DNA from: Myotis daubentonii
Taxonomy: Eukaryota; Chordata; Mammalia; Chiroptera; Vespertilionidae
NCBI RefSeq assembly: GCF_963259705.1
Contig: NC_081861.1
Span: 106,880,102-106,944,101, forward strand
Length of the DNA: 64,000 nt
Direction of reading: 5' to 3'
Of the stretch, positions 24,808 to 36,544 are shown in pieces. The position numbers and the translations under genes are program-made. The notes under the pieces are model-generated. The model saw only the letters and a program-made list of their open reading frames with translations. It was not told the DNA's origin and made no database searches. Position 1 is the first letter of the stretch, and every line of letters starts with the position of its first letter.

Positions 24808-25315
24808 GCTACCTTGTTGATTTTTTTGTCTGGAAGATTTATCCACTGATGTCAGTGGGGTATTAAAACCCCCTCCTATGAATATATTGCTGTTAATGTC
24901 TCCCTTAATTTCCACTAAGATTTTCTTTATATATTCAGTTGCTTCTATGTTGGGTGTATATATGTTTACAAGGGTTATATCCTCTTGATGGCTCCCTTTA
25001 GTATTATGTATTGTCTCTTAATATGTCTTTTGTTTTAAAGTCTATTTTGTCAGATATAAGTATTGCTACCTCAGCTTTTATTTTTGTTTCCATTTGCATG
25101 GAATATTATTTTCCACCCCTTCACATTCAATCTGTGTATATGTTCTGTTCTGAGGTATGTCTCTTGTAGACATCATGCATATGGTTCATATTTTGTTTTT
25201 CATTAAGCTACCCTATGTCTATTGATGGGAGCATTTAATCTATTTATATGTAAGGTTATTATTGATAGGTACTTATTTATTGCTATTTTATTTTATGCCT
25301 ATGTATTTCTATATT

Positions 25316-26257
25316 TCTTCTTCTTCTAAAAGCAGGCCCTTTAATATTTTTAGCAATACCAGTTAGGTGGTAATAAACCTCTTTAGCTTTGTTTTTTTTT
25401 TTTTGTTTTTTATTTTTTGGGTTTTTTTGGTCTGAGATATTTCACCTTTAATTTTAAATGATAGCCTTGCTGGATAGAGTAGTCTTGGTTGTAGGTTCTT
25501 GCTTTTCATCACTTTAAATATTTAATGCCAATCCCTTCTGGCCTGAAGAGATTCTGTTGAAAGATCAGGTAGCAGCCTTGTTGGTAACTAATTAACTCTC
25601 CCTTGATCCTTTTATGATTCTCTCTTTGTCTTTAACCTTTGCCATTTTAATTATGATGTGTGTTGGTGTGGGCCTTTGGGGTTCATCTTGATTGACACTT
25701 TCTGTGCTTCTTGAACTTGTGTGACTTCTCATCATAAGGTTAAGGAACTTTTTAGCCATTATTTTTTTAAAAAACAGGCGCTCTATTGCTTCCTTACTGT
25801 CTTTTACCTCTTCTGCTACTATGATGCCAATGCTATTATGTTTGCTGTTGTAGCAGTGGTCCGCCGTGTTATACTCATTTTTTAAAATTCTCTCTCTTTT
25901 TTATACTCTGTTTGGGTACTTATTGTTATCTTGTCCTCTAAATTGCTGATTCAATCCTCAGTTTCATCTAACCTGCTGTTGATTCCTTCTACTGTATTCT
26001 TCATTCAGATGTTATATTATTCATTTCTGTCTGGTTCTTTTTTATGGTATCTATGTACTTTTAAATGCTTACTATCTCTTAGTTAAAGTTCTCCCCAAGA
26101 TTATCCATTCTTCCCCTGAGGTTGTTGAGCATCTTTATAACCATTGTTTTAAACCCTGCATCTGATATATTTTTTTGTTTCCATTTCATTTAATTCTTCT
26201 TCTGGGAACTTTTTTTGTTTGTTTTTTCATTAGGAGCATATTTCTTTGTTTTCCCAT
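25316..26257 (-). pseudogene. L1 ORF1 remnant of copy G
   Basis: The position and reverse-complement wording match ORF1 of copies B and C. The likely start is ATG at 26257 (MGKQ...). It is interrupted by stops and frameshifts throughout, with no open frame over 60 codons retained. The encoded protein would be the coiled-coil RNA-binding L1 protein. Confidence 0.7.
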
Positions 26258-26329
26258 TTTGTCTGCCTTTTTGTGTTTGTCTCTGTTTATTAGGTAGATC
26301 TAGTATAACTCCCAAGCTTGTTATGAGGG

Positions 26330-28430
26330 CTTTCTGATGTAAGTGCCTTGCATGGCTAAGTTGTGTAATCTTCTAGGTCACCTGAGCTAGGTGCTCCAGA
26401 AATGTGTGGGCTAAGTACCCTCTCCTGTTGTAGTTGGGTCTTGAATGCTGTTCACACATTCATGGATAGAGTTAATTCTCAGCCTGACTGACTATAAATA
26501 TAGACCTTGTTCACTGTGCATGAGTCACTGTTCAAGGGCTGACTTCTGAGGCAGAGTTGTTCTAACATGGTCTCCTGTCTGCCAGGGTCCCCGTTTCTCT
26601 GTACTCTTTGTGCAGCCAGTTGGGTCAAGCTCTGGTGTGATTTGAAGCCTACAATTGCTTGGGTTGGTTTGTGCCACCCTTGGCCAGAGCTCTAGTGCAG
26701 GTCAATGTGAGACATTGTGTCTAACTGGTCTTGGACTACCTGTTTGGAGCTACCACGTGATTCACTGTTTGTGATTGTGTCTATTGGGCCTTGGTGTGGG
26801 GGGAGGGGCCAAGCTCTGCATCAGGATTAGCTTCCTGAAGCTCTGGGCTAGGGGCAGATCAATACAATTAGAAGGCTTTCCTGAGTTCTGAATCCATCTA
26901 TCAAGCACTCAATGGGGACAGTGTGGCCTCTACTCCAGAGTCATACCACTTAGTCCCTGCAAAATCTCCAAGGATAGCTCCCCAAGGAGATGCACACCAC
27001 AGGTTCAGGTTGGGTGAAGCCAGCTGTCCCCACTGCACGATCATGTTTGGCAGAAGTGGTCCCTATGGGCTTGGGTAAACAGATCAAGAAAGCCTTCCAT
27101 TGGGGTGACAGAAGCTGGGCCAAGGGAGAAGATCAAGGACCCTTGAACAGTGACTCATACACAGTGAACAAGGTCTATCCTTACTAGTATAGTCAGTCAG
27201 GCTGAGAGTTAACTCTACCCATGAATGGGTGAACAGCATTCACGACTCAACTACAATAGGAAAGAGCATATAACCTATACAGGAACCATTTCTGGAGCCC
27301 CTAGCTCAGGTGATCTAGAAGCTTATACAACTTAGACCCATAAGGCGACTTCACTCCTCTCCTTAGCTCTTTAGCCATGCTTGCTCAAGCCCTGGACTGG
27401 AGTCTGAGGAGGATTCACTCTAAATGTTCCAGCTATGAGAGAAGCCACCTTCTGCTTGCAGAATTGAGTACAGCAGGATGGGTCCTGCATGACTAGGAGG
27501 AGCAGATAGAGGCAGCCCTCTGATAGGATTTGTGCTGGCCCTTTGGAGGGGAGTGAGTTGTAAGCCTCCCCCTAGCTCTGCAGCTGTGCAGCCAGAGACC
27601 CTGGCAGGAGGCTCTGAGAGGATCCCACTAAAGGTACCTAACCTGCAGGACAGAAGAAAGATTGGCTCCTGTTCCAAAGTCACACAGTTCAATTACTATG
27701 TGAAATTCTGCCTATAGTTTCTCCAGAAAAAAAATAATGCACCTCATGTCCCTGTTGGGTGCAGCCAATAGTAGTTGCTGCCGAACTCAGGTTTAGTAGG
27801 GTAGTGTTGCCAGTATTTGGAGGACAGGGTTAGTGCACTCTCTCAGCTGGTACTATAAGAATAGGAGTGCCTGACCCTGGAAGGTGACACCTGCGTGCAG
27901 TGTGGGATGTTGACTCAGGATTGGGACCTCGATAAATGACCCTCCAGATCTCTCTCTGGAGTCATGCCACCTAGGTATTCTCTTTAGGACTCCCATATGC
28001 TCTGAGTCTCCTTTCCTCTACCAGAGTCGCCGGTGAGTGCTTAAGAGCGAGTTCCTGTGTGTTGCCTCTTTAGGAGAGCACCTGGGATTTTAGCTGACAC
28101 CCTCCTTTTTTTCCAGCAGACAGAGCCCCCATTGATTTTCACTATGCAGGCTCCTTTTCTTGGCCCTGGTGCTCTGGTTTGGAAGTCCCAGCGTGAGACC
28201 CATTGCTCACTCCAGTTTCTCAGCTCCAGCACCTGAGTGCAGGGGTCAACCCTCTTCAGGTGTCTACCCTCCTTAACAATCTTTGTGTATCTTTTTTTAA
28301 TAAATCCTTGGATATCATAATTCTGTTCAGCTGGTCATTCAGGTTAATTGCTCTATAATTTACCAGTAAATTTGGTTGGGACCCAGAAGGAGGTGTGAGT
28401 AGCTTCCATCTACTCTGCAGCCACCTTCTT
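26330..28430 (-). other. L1 copy G 5' UTR with inverted repeat
   Basis: GC-richer than its surroundings. Two arms of about 190 bp (26357-26543 and about 27140-27340) are inverted copies of each other, about 600 bp apart. Their text (GAACAGCATTCA... CAACTACA.CAGGA) is the L1 5' UTR phrase also seen in copies A and C. The right end carries the L1 start near 28428. Short open frames here have no recognisable product. Confidence 0.65.
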
Positions 28431-28450
28431 AAATTTCATGATTTTTTTCT

Positions 28451-28663
28451 CTTAAATATATTTTTTATTGATTTCAGAGAGGAAGGGAGAGGGAGATAGA
28501 GAGAGAAACATCAATTATGAGAGAAAATCATTGATTGGCTGCCTCCTGCATGGCCCCTACTGAGAATCGAGCCACAACCAGGCATGTGCTCTGACTGGAA
28601 ATCAAATCATGACCTCCTGGGTCATAGGTCAACATTCAACCACTGAGACACATCAACCAGGCT
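28451..28663 (-). mobile_element. VES-type SINE
   Basis: Minus-strand copy (TTTTATTGATTTCAGAGAGG... CACTGAGACACATC...). An imperfect target duplication, CTTAAATTTCATGATTTTT against CTTAACTTTTATGTTTTTA, flanks it. It sits at the 5' end of L1 copy G. Confidence 0.85.
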
Positions 28664-28689
28664 TAACTTTTATGTTTTTAGTATTATTT

Positions 28690-29035
28690 ATTTATTTATT
28701 TATTTATTTGGAAAAAAACGGTTTAGCTATGGCAGACAAGATAGGTTTTATTGTAAAATGCACCACTGCAGAAGAAGCAAGTTACTTCATGGTGATAAAG
28801 TTTCAATTCACTAGGATAATGTAAAACAACAAACTTGTGCATATAATAGCATAGCCTTAAAATGTGTGAAGCAAAACTTCACAGAGCACAAGAGGAAATG
28901 ACAAAGCCAGCTCATTCATTAATAGAACACATAGAAAAGAATCAGTAAACATGTAGAAGATTTTAATAAGCAGATTAAAAAAATCCCAACAAATTGAATA
29001 ATAAAAAATGTTTTAAAAATCTACAGAATATATAC

Positions 29036-29040
<5 letters not shown>
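28690..29040 (+). mobile_element. Ancient L1 ORF2 (endonuclease region) relic
   Basis: Text such as AAAACAACAAACTTGTGCAT and GTGAAGCAAAACTTCACAGA matches old L1 ORF2 endonuclease coding DNA. It is strongly diverged, with no open frame. It is preceded by a short TTTA repeat. Confidence 0.55.

Positions 29041-29068
<28 letters not shown>
29041..29068. repeat. (CA)n microsatellite
   Basis: About 14 CA units. Confidence 0.95.
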
Positions 29069-29069
<1 letters not shown>

Positions 29070-29194
29070 TGTGCATTTTTAGCACAATCACATTTAATTA
29101 TTTTATTAGTGTTAACTGAACACATATTTAATTGTCTATCTACATTATGCTCAGCACTTTGGTGGGATATGGAAACATAGAGATTACTGCCACA

Positions 29195-29430
29195 TGCTTC
29201 CCAATAATAGCTATATGAATCTCATGCTTAAATGTGCCAAACTTGCTGTTAAGTACTTTATGTACGTTATCTCATTTAACTCTCAAAGCAACACTATGAG
29301 GAAATGAAAGTTCCAAGACATTAAGTGACCTGTCTGAGGTCACACAATAACAGGGACCAAGCTGCCTACTTCAAAGTCAGGGCTCTTCACCCTTATGACT
29401 GCTGCTGTTCAATGCTGCCTCCCAGATTCC
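29195..29430 (+). repeat. MIR SINE relic
   Basis: It has the recognisable MIR order: AATAGCTA.. , a GCTGTTAAGTACTTTATGT phrase, ATCTCATTTAACTCTCA, CTATGAGGAAATG, a TTAAGTGACCTGTCTGAGGT core and CACACAATAACAGGG. MIRs are ancient mammalian tRNA-derived SINEs. This copy is inactive. Confidence 0.85.
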
Positions 29431-30074
29431 TTAAGGACTTCTGCCCTCCCAAGAGCTCATAGTTTACTAAGACTTTATTGTTTTATATATTCTCTAATTT
29501 TTTCGTAAAGTAGTTTGATGCCCTTTTCTAAAAGTCTTTTTGCTTTTGCTAATATCAATTATGTACCAATGACCTCAATAGTTAATAAAGTGATTTTACA
29601 ATTAAAAATGACTTTGGAAAGAGCCCTGTTAGCTGGAAATAGGCTGCATCTGGTGTTTGGGATCTGCGGGCCACTTGTAGACCTGGAGCTGCCATGGCTT
29701 ATCACGAAGGTACATTTAGGATCATTGCTGATGAGGGCCAGGGATTCAGCTTGTTAGGTTCATTCAATTGCTCTAAAATCTCAGAAACTGCAATGTGAAC
29801 AATTTCAATAGTCCATTTGCATTATTATTCATAAAATTAGAAAGTATACTGCAGTAACAAAGTTTCTCAGAAGAGGTTCCCTATTCTTTTAATCATGACA
29901 CATTTTAATTTGCTTTTTCAAGGAGCCAGTTAAACACAATAGAATTTAAAACTTGGATATTACTGTGTTTCTATTCTGATTTAACTCTTCATTAATAATA
30001 TCTACAAAAAACCTACCCCAAAACATCAGTATACTTATATTAATACAACTGTTATAATTCTGAAGTACAGTAAT
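29431..30074. other. Low-copy spacer, nothing recognised
   Basis: AT-rich, with no gene or repeat I can name. An 80-codon open frame (29515-29757) has no recognisable motif and no splice context. Confidence 0.4.
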
Positions 30075-30194
30075 ATTATAATTTTTATTTATTTAAAATC
30101 TCTATTGTTGAAAGTATTACATATGTCCCCTTTGTAGCCCCATTGACCTTTCTCAGCCTGCCCCCCCAGTATTCGCCATGCTGGATTATGCATA

Positions 30195-30722
30195 TTTATA
30201 TATATGAAAGGCTAATATGCTAAGTGTCTGACTGTCCAACTGGTCGCTATGACGCACACCAACCACAGGAGCTGCAGAGCTGTGGTGACTTGGCAGCAGC
30301 GGTTCTCGAGTGACACACCCCAAAACCAGAGAGGAGGGAGACCGATTCCTCAGGGTGCTGTGCAATTCCACCTTCGGCCATGGGTTATGATGTTGCTGTG
30401 GTACAGTTGGCCCCGAATCTGGTTAATTGCACACTTGCATTTATGTTCCACACCCTGTACAGCAGCAACTTTGCAGAGTGCCATCTTGCACTCCTGGACC
30501 CCTCTGGGGATGTTGGAGAACTGGTTTCTGCCTGATCCCCACAGGCAAGGCTGAGGAACCCTTCCTGCCGGAGGGAGCCCACTCACTCTGCAGACGCTGG
30601 GGAGGGACCACTGGAGGTTAGCTCAAGGGCGTGTCTGGTCCATCTCGTCCTGTCCAGCCCTGTCAGCCACCTTTTAATTAATTTCCTTTCAATGTGCACA
30701 AATCCATGCACCGGATCACTAG
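30195..30722 (+). mobile_element. Non-autonomous HeliBat-like Helitron
   Basis: The 3' end is clear: hairpin GTGCAC-AAATCC-ATGCAC then CACTAG with T following. The 5' end aligns to TCCTATATAATAAAAGGC as TTTATATATATGAAAGGC, so the TC is mutated. The body has the AATATGCTAAGTGTCTGAC wording shared with the Helitron at 16176-16628. L1 3' UTR text (ATGCATA...) continues on both sides with no duplication. Short open frames on both strands are not genes. Confidence 0.88.
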
Positions 30723-31686
30723 TATGCATATAAGTTCATTGGTTGATCATTTCCCACCCACCCTAACCTCCCCTACCTTTTCTCTAAGGTTTGACAGTCT
30801 GTACGGTGCTTCTATGTCTCCGGATGTATTTTTGTTCATCAGTTTATGCTGTTCATTATATTCCACGTATGAGTGAGATCATGTGATATCTATCTTTCTC
30901 TGACTGGCTTATTTCACTTAGCATAGTACTCTCCAGGGCCATTCATGCTGTTGCAAATGGTAAGAGTTCTTTCTTTTTTATAGCTGCATAATATTCCAAT
31001 GTGTAGATGTACCACCATTTTTTTTTAATCTACTCATCTGCTGATGGGCACTTAGGCTGTTTTCTAATCTTAGCTATTCTAAATTGTGCTGCTATGAACA
31101 TAGGGGTGCATATGTCCTTTCTGATTGGTGTTTACAGTTTCTTGGGATATAGTCCTAGAATTGGGATCACTGGGTCAAATGGGTGTTCCATTTTTAACTT
31201 TTTGAGAAAACTCCATACTGTTTTTCACAGTGGCTGCACCAATCTGCATTCCCACCAACAGTGTACTAGGGTTCCCTTTTCTCCACATCCTTGCCAACAC
31301 TTGTTTGTTGATTTGTTGATGATAGCCATTCTGACAGATGTGAGGTGGTACTTCATTGTCATTTAGATTTGCATCATTCAATGATTATTGACTTTGAGCA
31401 TTTTTTCATATGCATTTTGACCTTCTGTATGTCCACTTTGGAGAATTATCTATTTAGGGCCTTTGCCCAGGTTTTGATTGGATTATTTATCTTCCTTTTG
31501 TTAAGTTGTATGAGTTCCCTATAAATTTTGGACATTAAACCCTTATCAGATATAACATTGGCAAATATGTTCTCCCATGCAGTGGGCTGTCTTGTTTTGT
31601 TGATGGTTTATTTGGCTGTGCATAAGCTTTTTATTTTGATCTACTACAATTTGTTTCTTTTCTCCTTAGGTTCCATTGTCCTAGGA

Positions 31687-31924
31687 CAGTGATGGCAAAC
31701 CTATGACACGCATGTCAGAGGTGACACGCGAACTCATTTTTTTGGTTTATTTTTCTTTGCTAAATGACATTTAAAAATATATAAAATAAATATCAAAAAT
31801 ATAAGTCTTTGTTTTATTATGGTTGCAAATATCAAACAAATTTCTATATGTGGCATGGCACCAGAGTTAAGTTAGGGTTTTTCAAAATGCTGACACGCAG
31901 AGCTCAAAAGGTTCGCCATCACTT
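31687..31924 (+). mobile_element. Non-autonomous hAT transposon, 238 bp
   Basis: Inverted ends CAGTGATGGCAAACCT and AGGTTCGCCATCACTT, with an 8-bp target duplication TCCTAGGA that is perfect and itself palindromic (31679-31686, 31925-31932). The core is AT-rich with no coding capacity. The last base of the right end is mutated from G. Confidence 0.93.
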
Positions 31925-34337
31925 TCCTAGGAGATGCATCAGTAAATATATTGCTATGAGAGATGTGTGAGATTTGGTGCCTATGTTTTCTTCTAAGATT
32001 TTTATGGTTTCACATCTTACATTTAAGTATTTTATACATTTCAAGTTTATTTTTGTATGGTGTAAGTTTGTGGTCTAGTTTCATTTTTGTGTGTGTATAT
32101 CTGTCCAAATTTTCCAACACCATTTATTGAAGAGACTGTCTTTACTCCATTGTATGCTCTTGCCTCCTTTGTCAAATATTAATTGAACATAAAGGCTTGG
32201 GTTGATTTCTGGGTTCTGTGTTCTGTTCCATTGGTCTATATATCTCTATATATCTGTTTTTTATACCAGTACCAGGTTGTTTTGAGTACAGTGGATTTGT
32301 AATATAACTTGATATCTGATATTGTGATCCCTCGAGCTTATTCTTCTTTCTCAAGATTTGTGCGGCTATTCAGGGTCTTATTTTACTCCATATAAATTTT
32401 TGGAGAGTATGTTCTAGGTCTGTGAAATATTCTCTTGGTATTTTAATAGGGATTACATTGAATCTATAGATTGCTTTGGTTAGTGTGAACATTTTAATGA
32501 TGTTGATTCTATCAATCCATGAACACAGTAAATTCTTCCATTTGTTTATGTTTTCCTCTATCTCTTTTTTCAATGTCCTGTAGTTTTCCAAGTGCAGGTC
32601 TTTTATCTCCTTACTTAAGTTTATTCCAAAATATCTTAATTTTTTTTGTTGCAATCATAAGTGGGATTTTTTTTTTCTGTTTGTTTGTTTGTTTTTTAGT
32701 TTCTCTTTCTGAGAGTTCATTATTGGTGTATAAAAATGCCATAGATTTCTGGGTGTTAATTTTATATCCTTCTACCTTGCTGAATTTATTTATTAAATCT
32801 AGTAGTTTTTTTATGGAGCCTTTAGGGATTTTCATGTACAATACCATGTCATCTGCAAATAATGAGTTTTACTTCCTCCTTTGCAATTTGGATGCCTTTT
32901 ATTTCTTTTGTCTCATCACTATGGCTAGCACTTCCAGTACTATATAACATATGAGTGGTGAAAATAGGCATCCCTGTCTTCTTCCTATTCTTAGGGGAAA
33001 TAGTTTTAGTTGTTGCATACTGAGTATGATGTTGGCTGTAGGTTTGTCATATAAGGCTTTTATTATATTGAGGTATGATCTCTCTATTTCCAGTTTGCTC
33101 AAAGTTTTTATCAAAAAGGGGTATTGGATTTTGTTGAATGATTTTTCTGCATCAATTAATATGATCATGTCATTTTTGTCCTACAATCAGTAAATGTGCT
33201 GTATAACATTTATTGAATTGCACATATTCTACCATCCTTGAATCCCCAGAATAAATCTCCCTTGGTCATGGTGTATGATCTTTTTAATATATTGCTGGAC
33301 CTGATTTGTTAAAATTTTATTGATGATTTTAGGATCTATGTTCATTAGGCATATTGCCCTGTAATTATCTTTCTTTGTCTGATTTTTGGATTAGGGTAAT
33401 GCTAGCCCTATAGAAAGAGCTTGAAAATGTTCCTTCCTCTTAAGTTTTTTTTTTTTTTTTTGAATAGTCTGAGGAGGATGGGTGTTCTTCTTTGAATGTT
33501 TGGTAAAACTCCTCTTCGAAGTCCTCTTGACTAGGACTTTTGTTTGCTGGCAGTTTTTTTTTTTCCCCTTATCACTGCTTCAATATCATATGTAGTGACT
33601 GGCCTACTCAGGTTTCCTGATTTTTCCTGATTGAATTTTGAAGGTTTTATTTTTCTAAGAATGTGTCTATTTTGTCAAGGTTGCCCAGTTAGTTGGAATA
33701 GAGTTGTTTATAGTATTTTTTTAATGAGCCTTTGTATTTCTGTGGGGTCAGTTCTTATTTTACTTCTTTTGTTTCTGATTTTGTTTATTTGAGTCTTCTC
33801 TCTTTGTTTCTTGGTGAGTCTGGCTAGAGGTTCATCAACCTTTTTTATCCTTTCAAAGAAGCACTTCTTCGTTTTATTGATTTTTTTGTATTGCTCTTTT
33901 GTTGTTTCGGGTTTTTTTTTTTTGGTTTTTTTTTTTTGTCTCTATGTCATTTATTTCCACTGTGATCTATATTATTTCCTTCCTTCTACTTCCTCTGGGC
34001 TTTTCTTGTTGTTCTCTATTTAAGCTGTAGTGTTAGATAGCTTATTGCAAGTTTTTTTGTTTAATTAATTAATTAATTAATTAATTAACTTTTTTGAGGT
34101 GGACCTGTAGTGCTATGAACTTCTCTCTCAGGATTGATTTCACTGTGTCCCATAGATTTTGGATTGTTGTGTTTCCATTGTCATTTATTTCCAGGATATT
34201 TGGTAGCCCATTCATTATTTTAATAGCATGCTATTACCCCTCCATGTGTTTGATTATTTTTGACTGTTTTTATTGTAGTTGAGTTCTAATTTGATGCCAT
34301 TTTGATCTGAGAAGATGCTTGATATGGTTTTAATCTT

Positions 34338-34374
34338 CTTGAATTTGTGGAGACTTATTCTCCACAAATTCAAG
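34338..34374. repeat. Perfect 16-bp hairpin, 5-nt loop
   Basis: CTTGAATTTGTGGAGA (34338-34353) and its exact reverse complement (34359-34374) are separated by CTTAT. The left arm is ordinary L1 ORF2 sequence, while the right arm replaces the expected L1 text. This looks like a local template-switch inversion. Confidence 0.9.
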
Positions 34375-34621
34375 CCTGTTTCTTAACATGTGGTCTATCT
34401 TTGAAAATGTTCCATGTGTACTTCAGAAGAATGTATGTTCTGTAGCACTGGGGTGAAATGTTCTGAAGATGTCAATTAGTTCCATAGATCTATTGAATAA
34501 TTTAGGATTGCTGTTTTCTTATTGATATTTTATCTAGAGATTTATCCAGTGATATAAATGAGGTATTACAGTCCTCTACTAGGACTGTATTGCTGTCCAT
34601 CTCTCTCTTGTTATCTTCCAG

Positions 34622-34622
<1 letters not shown>

Positions 34623-34670
<48 letters not shown>
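34623..34670. repeat. (TA)n microsatellite with GATA end
   Basis: About 24 TA units followed by GATAGATAGAT, inside copy C ORF2. Confidence 0.95.
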
Positions 34671-34672
<2 letters not shown>

Positions 34673-35089
34673 TAGATAGATTTACCTGTACTGGGTGCAT
34701 ATATGTTTACCAGAGTTATATCCTCTTGTTTTATCGGTATCTTTAGTATTATGAGGTGGCATTCATTGTCTATTATTAGGGCCTTCACTTTGAGATCTAT
34801 TTTGTCATATATAAATATTGCTACCTCAGCTTTTATAAATTTCCATTTGCCTGAAGATTTTTTTTTCATCCATTCACTTTCAGTCTATGTGAGTCCTTTG
34901 TTCTGAGGTGGGTCTCTTGTAAACAGCATATATATGGGTCATGTTTCCTTATCCATTTGGTTACCCCAAGTCTTTTGATTGGAGCATTGAAAACATTTAC
35001 ATTTAAGGTTATTATTGATAGGTATTTGTTTGTTGTCACTTTTATTTTTATGCTTGTGTTTCTCCATCTCTTTCTACTTCTTCTTCTTA

Positions 35090-35998
35090 CTATAGTCCCT
35101 TTAGTATTTCTTGCATTGCTGATTTGGTGGTAATAAACTCCTTTAGTTTTTTGTTTTTGTTTTTTTGTCTGTGAACCTCCTTATTTCCCCTTCAGTTTTG
35201 AATGATAACCTTGCTAGATAGAGTATTCTTGGATTCAGTCCCTTGCTTTTCATTACATTGTATACTTCATGGCACTCCATCCTGGCCTACTGTACTTCTG
35301 TTGAGACAGCAGCTGATAGTCTAATGGGAGATCCCTTGTAGGTAACTTTCTGTTTTCCTCTTGCAGCCTTTAAGATTCTTTATTTCTCTTTATTGTTTGC
35401 CATTTTAATTATGATGCACCTCAGTGTGGTTTTTTTGAGGGGCTCATTCTTGTTTGGGACTCTTTGTGCAACCTGCTCCTATGTGGTTTTTTTCTTCCAC
35501 AACTCAGGGAAGTTTTCTGTCATTATTTCTTTAAACTGGTTTTGTATTCCTCTCTAGCTTCTTCTCCTTCTGCCATCCATATTATGCAGATGTTGTTTGG
35601 TTTCATGTTGTCCAATAGCTTCTTTAAATTCTCCTGATTTTAAATTATTTTTTTCTATTGCTGCTCTGACAGGGTTTTTTTTTATACCCTGTCTTCTAAA
35701 GCCCTGATTCGGTAGTCAGCTTCTTCTAGTCTAGTGTTGAATCCTTCCAGGGTGTTCTTTCTGCAGCTATGTCATTTTTCATTCTCTCTTGTTTCTTATC
35801 CATGTTGATGTTTTTCTAATTCATCTCCTTATAATTCTCCCTTAGTTGTTTGTAATTCTCAGTCAGGTGTTTCAGCATCCTTATAACCATTACTTTGAAT
35901 TCTTTATGTGACAAATTACTTGCCTCCATTTCATTTAGTTCCTTTTCTGGTGATTCCTCCTATTCTTGCCTTTAGGGATTAATTATTTGTCTCCCCAT
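35090..35998 (-). pseudogene. L1 ORF1 remnant (copy C)
   Basis: 909 bp from the ATG position at 35998 to the stop at 35090, close to the 297-303 codons expected for this L1 ORF1. It is closed by multiple frameshifts and stops, so no long open frame survives. Confidence 0.78.
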
Positions 35999-35999
35999 T

Positions 36000-36544
36000 T
36001 TTGCAGTCCCTTTGTATTTCTATGTCTTAGATCAAACTGTTATGCTACCCAGATTTTTCAGGATTGATCCTATGTAGTAGGTGTTTTGCGATACCCAGTG
36101 GTGCAACCTCTCAGATCTCCTGAGCAGGGTATTCTAGGAAAACCCCCAACTTGAATTATTTGGGTTTTTCTGATGTAGTTGAGTCTTGAATGTAATTGTC
36201 CCATTCATGGATGGAGTCTCCTCACATGTTGTCTGACTATGTGTGCCTAAACCCTGACCTTGTCATGCAAACTGTTGTGAATGTGCTCAAGGTCACAACT
36301 CTTGTGGTGAGAGTTGCCTGCGAGGTCCTGCTGGTGTGCAACTCACTATCCAGTCCCAGAAACTATAGCAGGGGTGGCATGGGACTCATTTCGGGTGTCC
36401 AGGGACCTATGGCAAGGTTTGTTTCAAGGTACCAGTGGAATACAGCTCCCTACATGTGTCCTGGATGGTGTCCAAGGCCAGTTTGGGTGGAGGTAAGGCT
36501 ACACTCCTTGCCGTGCTGCTCTCCTCTTCAAAATAGTGTGGCTT
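36000..36544 (-). other. L1 copy C 5' UTR
   Basis: Minus-strand 5' UTR with the shared phrase CCATCCATGAATGGGACAA (36190-36215). It lacks the minisatellite seen in copies A and B before ORF1. The plus-strand 127-codon open frame at 36196-36579 crosses from this 5' UTR into that of copy B and is not a plausible gene. Confidence 0.65.

Larger units (their letters stand above)
18798..25289 (-). pseudogene. L1 ORF2 remnant of copy G (interrupted)
   Basis: It is the endonuclease/reverse-transcriptase gene relic. The RT centre survives as an open segment at 22873-23301 ([22 protein letters not shown]... [15 protein letters not shown]) with an intact FADD active-site motif, although the frame is closed on both sides. 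The endonuclease end with an SKHN-type variant of SDHN is at 24333-24545. 20159-22411 is the inserted L1 plus its target duplication. The ORF2 start position near 25289 has lost its ATG. Confidence 0.82.
18556..28430 (-). mobile_element. L1 copy G, minus strand, split by another L1
   Basis: 3' end 18556 to ORF2 at 20158, interruption, then ORF2 from 22412, ORF1 to 26257 and a 5' UTR to about 28430 (minus-strand start AAGAAGGTGGCTGCAGAG). The sequence on each side of the interruption is contiguous in L1 order (TTTGGGTAGTA... | ...TTTTAATGATGTTAATTCTTCC). It also contains VES SINEs at 22516-22715 and 24604-24807. The 5' UTR is unusually long, about 2.1 kb, and holds an inverted repeat. Confidence 0.82.
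30856..35039 (-). pseudogene. L1 ORF2 remnant (copy C)
   Basis: The ends are placed by alignment with copies B and F: stop at 30856-30858, and a start position at 35039 where ATG has become GTG. The RT active-site text FADDM is retained near 32850. Open pieces include 32370-32654 (KEIKDLHLENYRTLKKEIEE) and 32899-33168 ([18 protein letters not shown]). A hAT, a TA repeat, a hairpin-forming inverted duplication and many stops destroy it. Confidence 0.88.
30075..36544 (-). mobile_element. L1 copy C, near full length, dead
   Basis: T-rich tail near 30075-30100, 3' UTR, ORF2 (30856-35039), ORF1 (35090-35998) and 5' UTR to about 36544, all on the minus strand. It carries a Helitron (30195-30722) in its 3' UTR, a hAT (31687-31924) in ORF2 and a TA microsatellite (34623-34670). 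It abuts the 5' end of copy B. No clear target duplication is seen. Confidence 0.8.
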
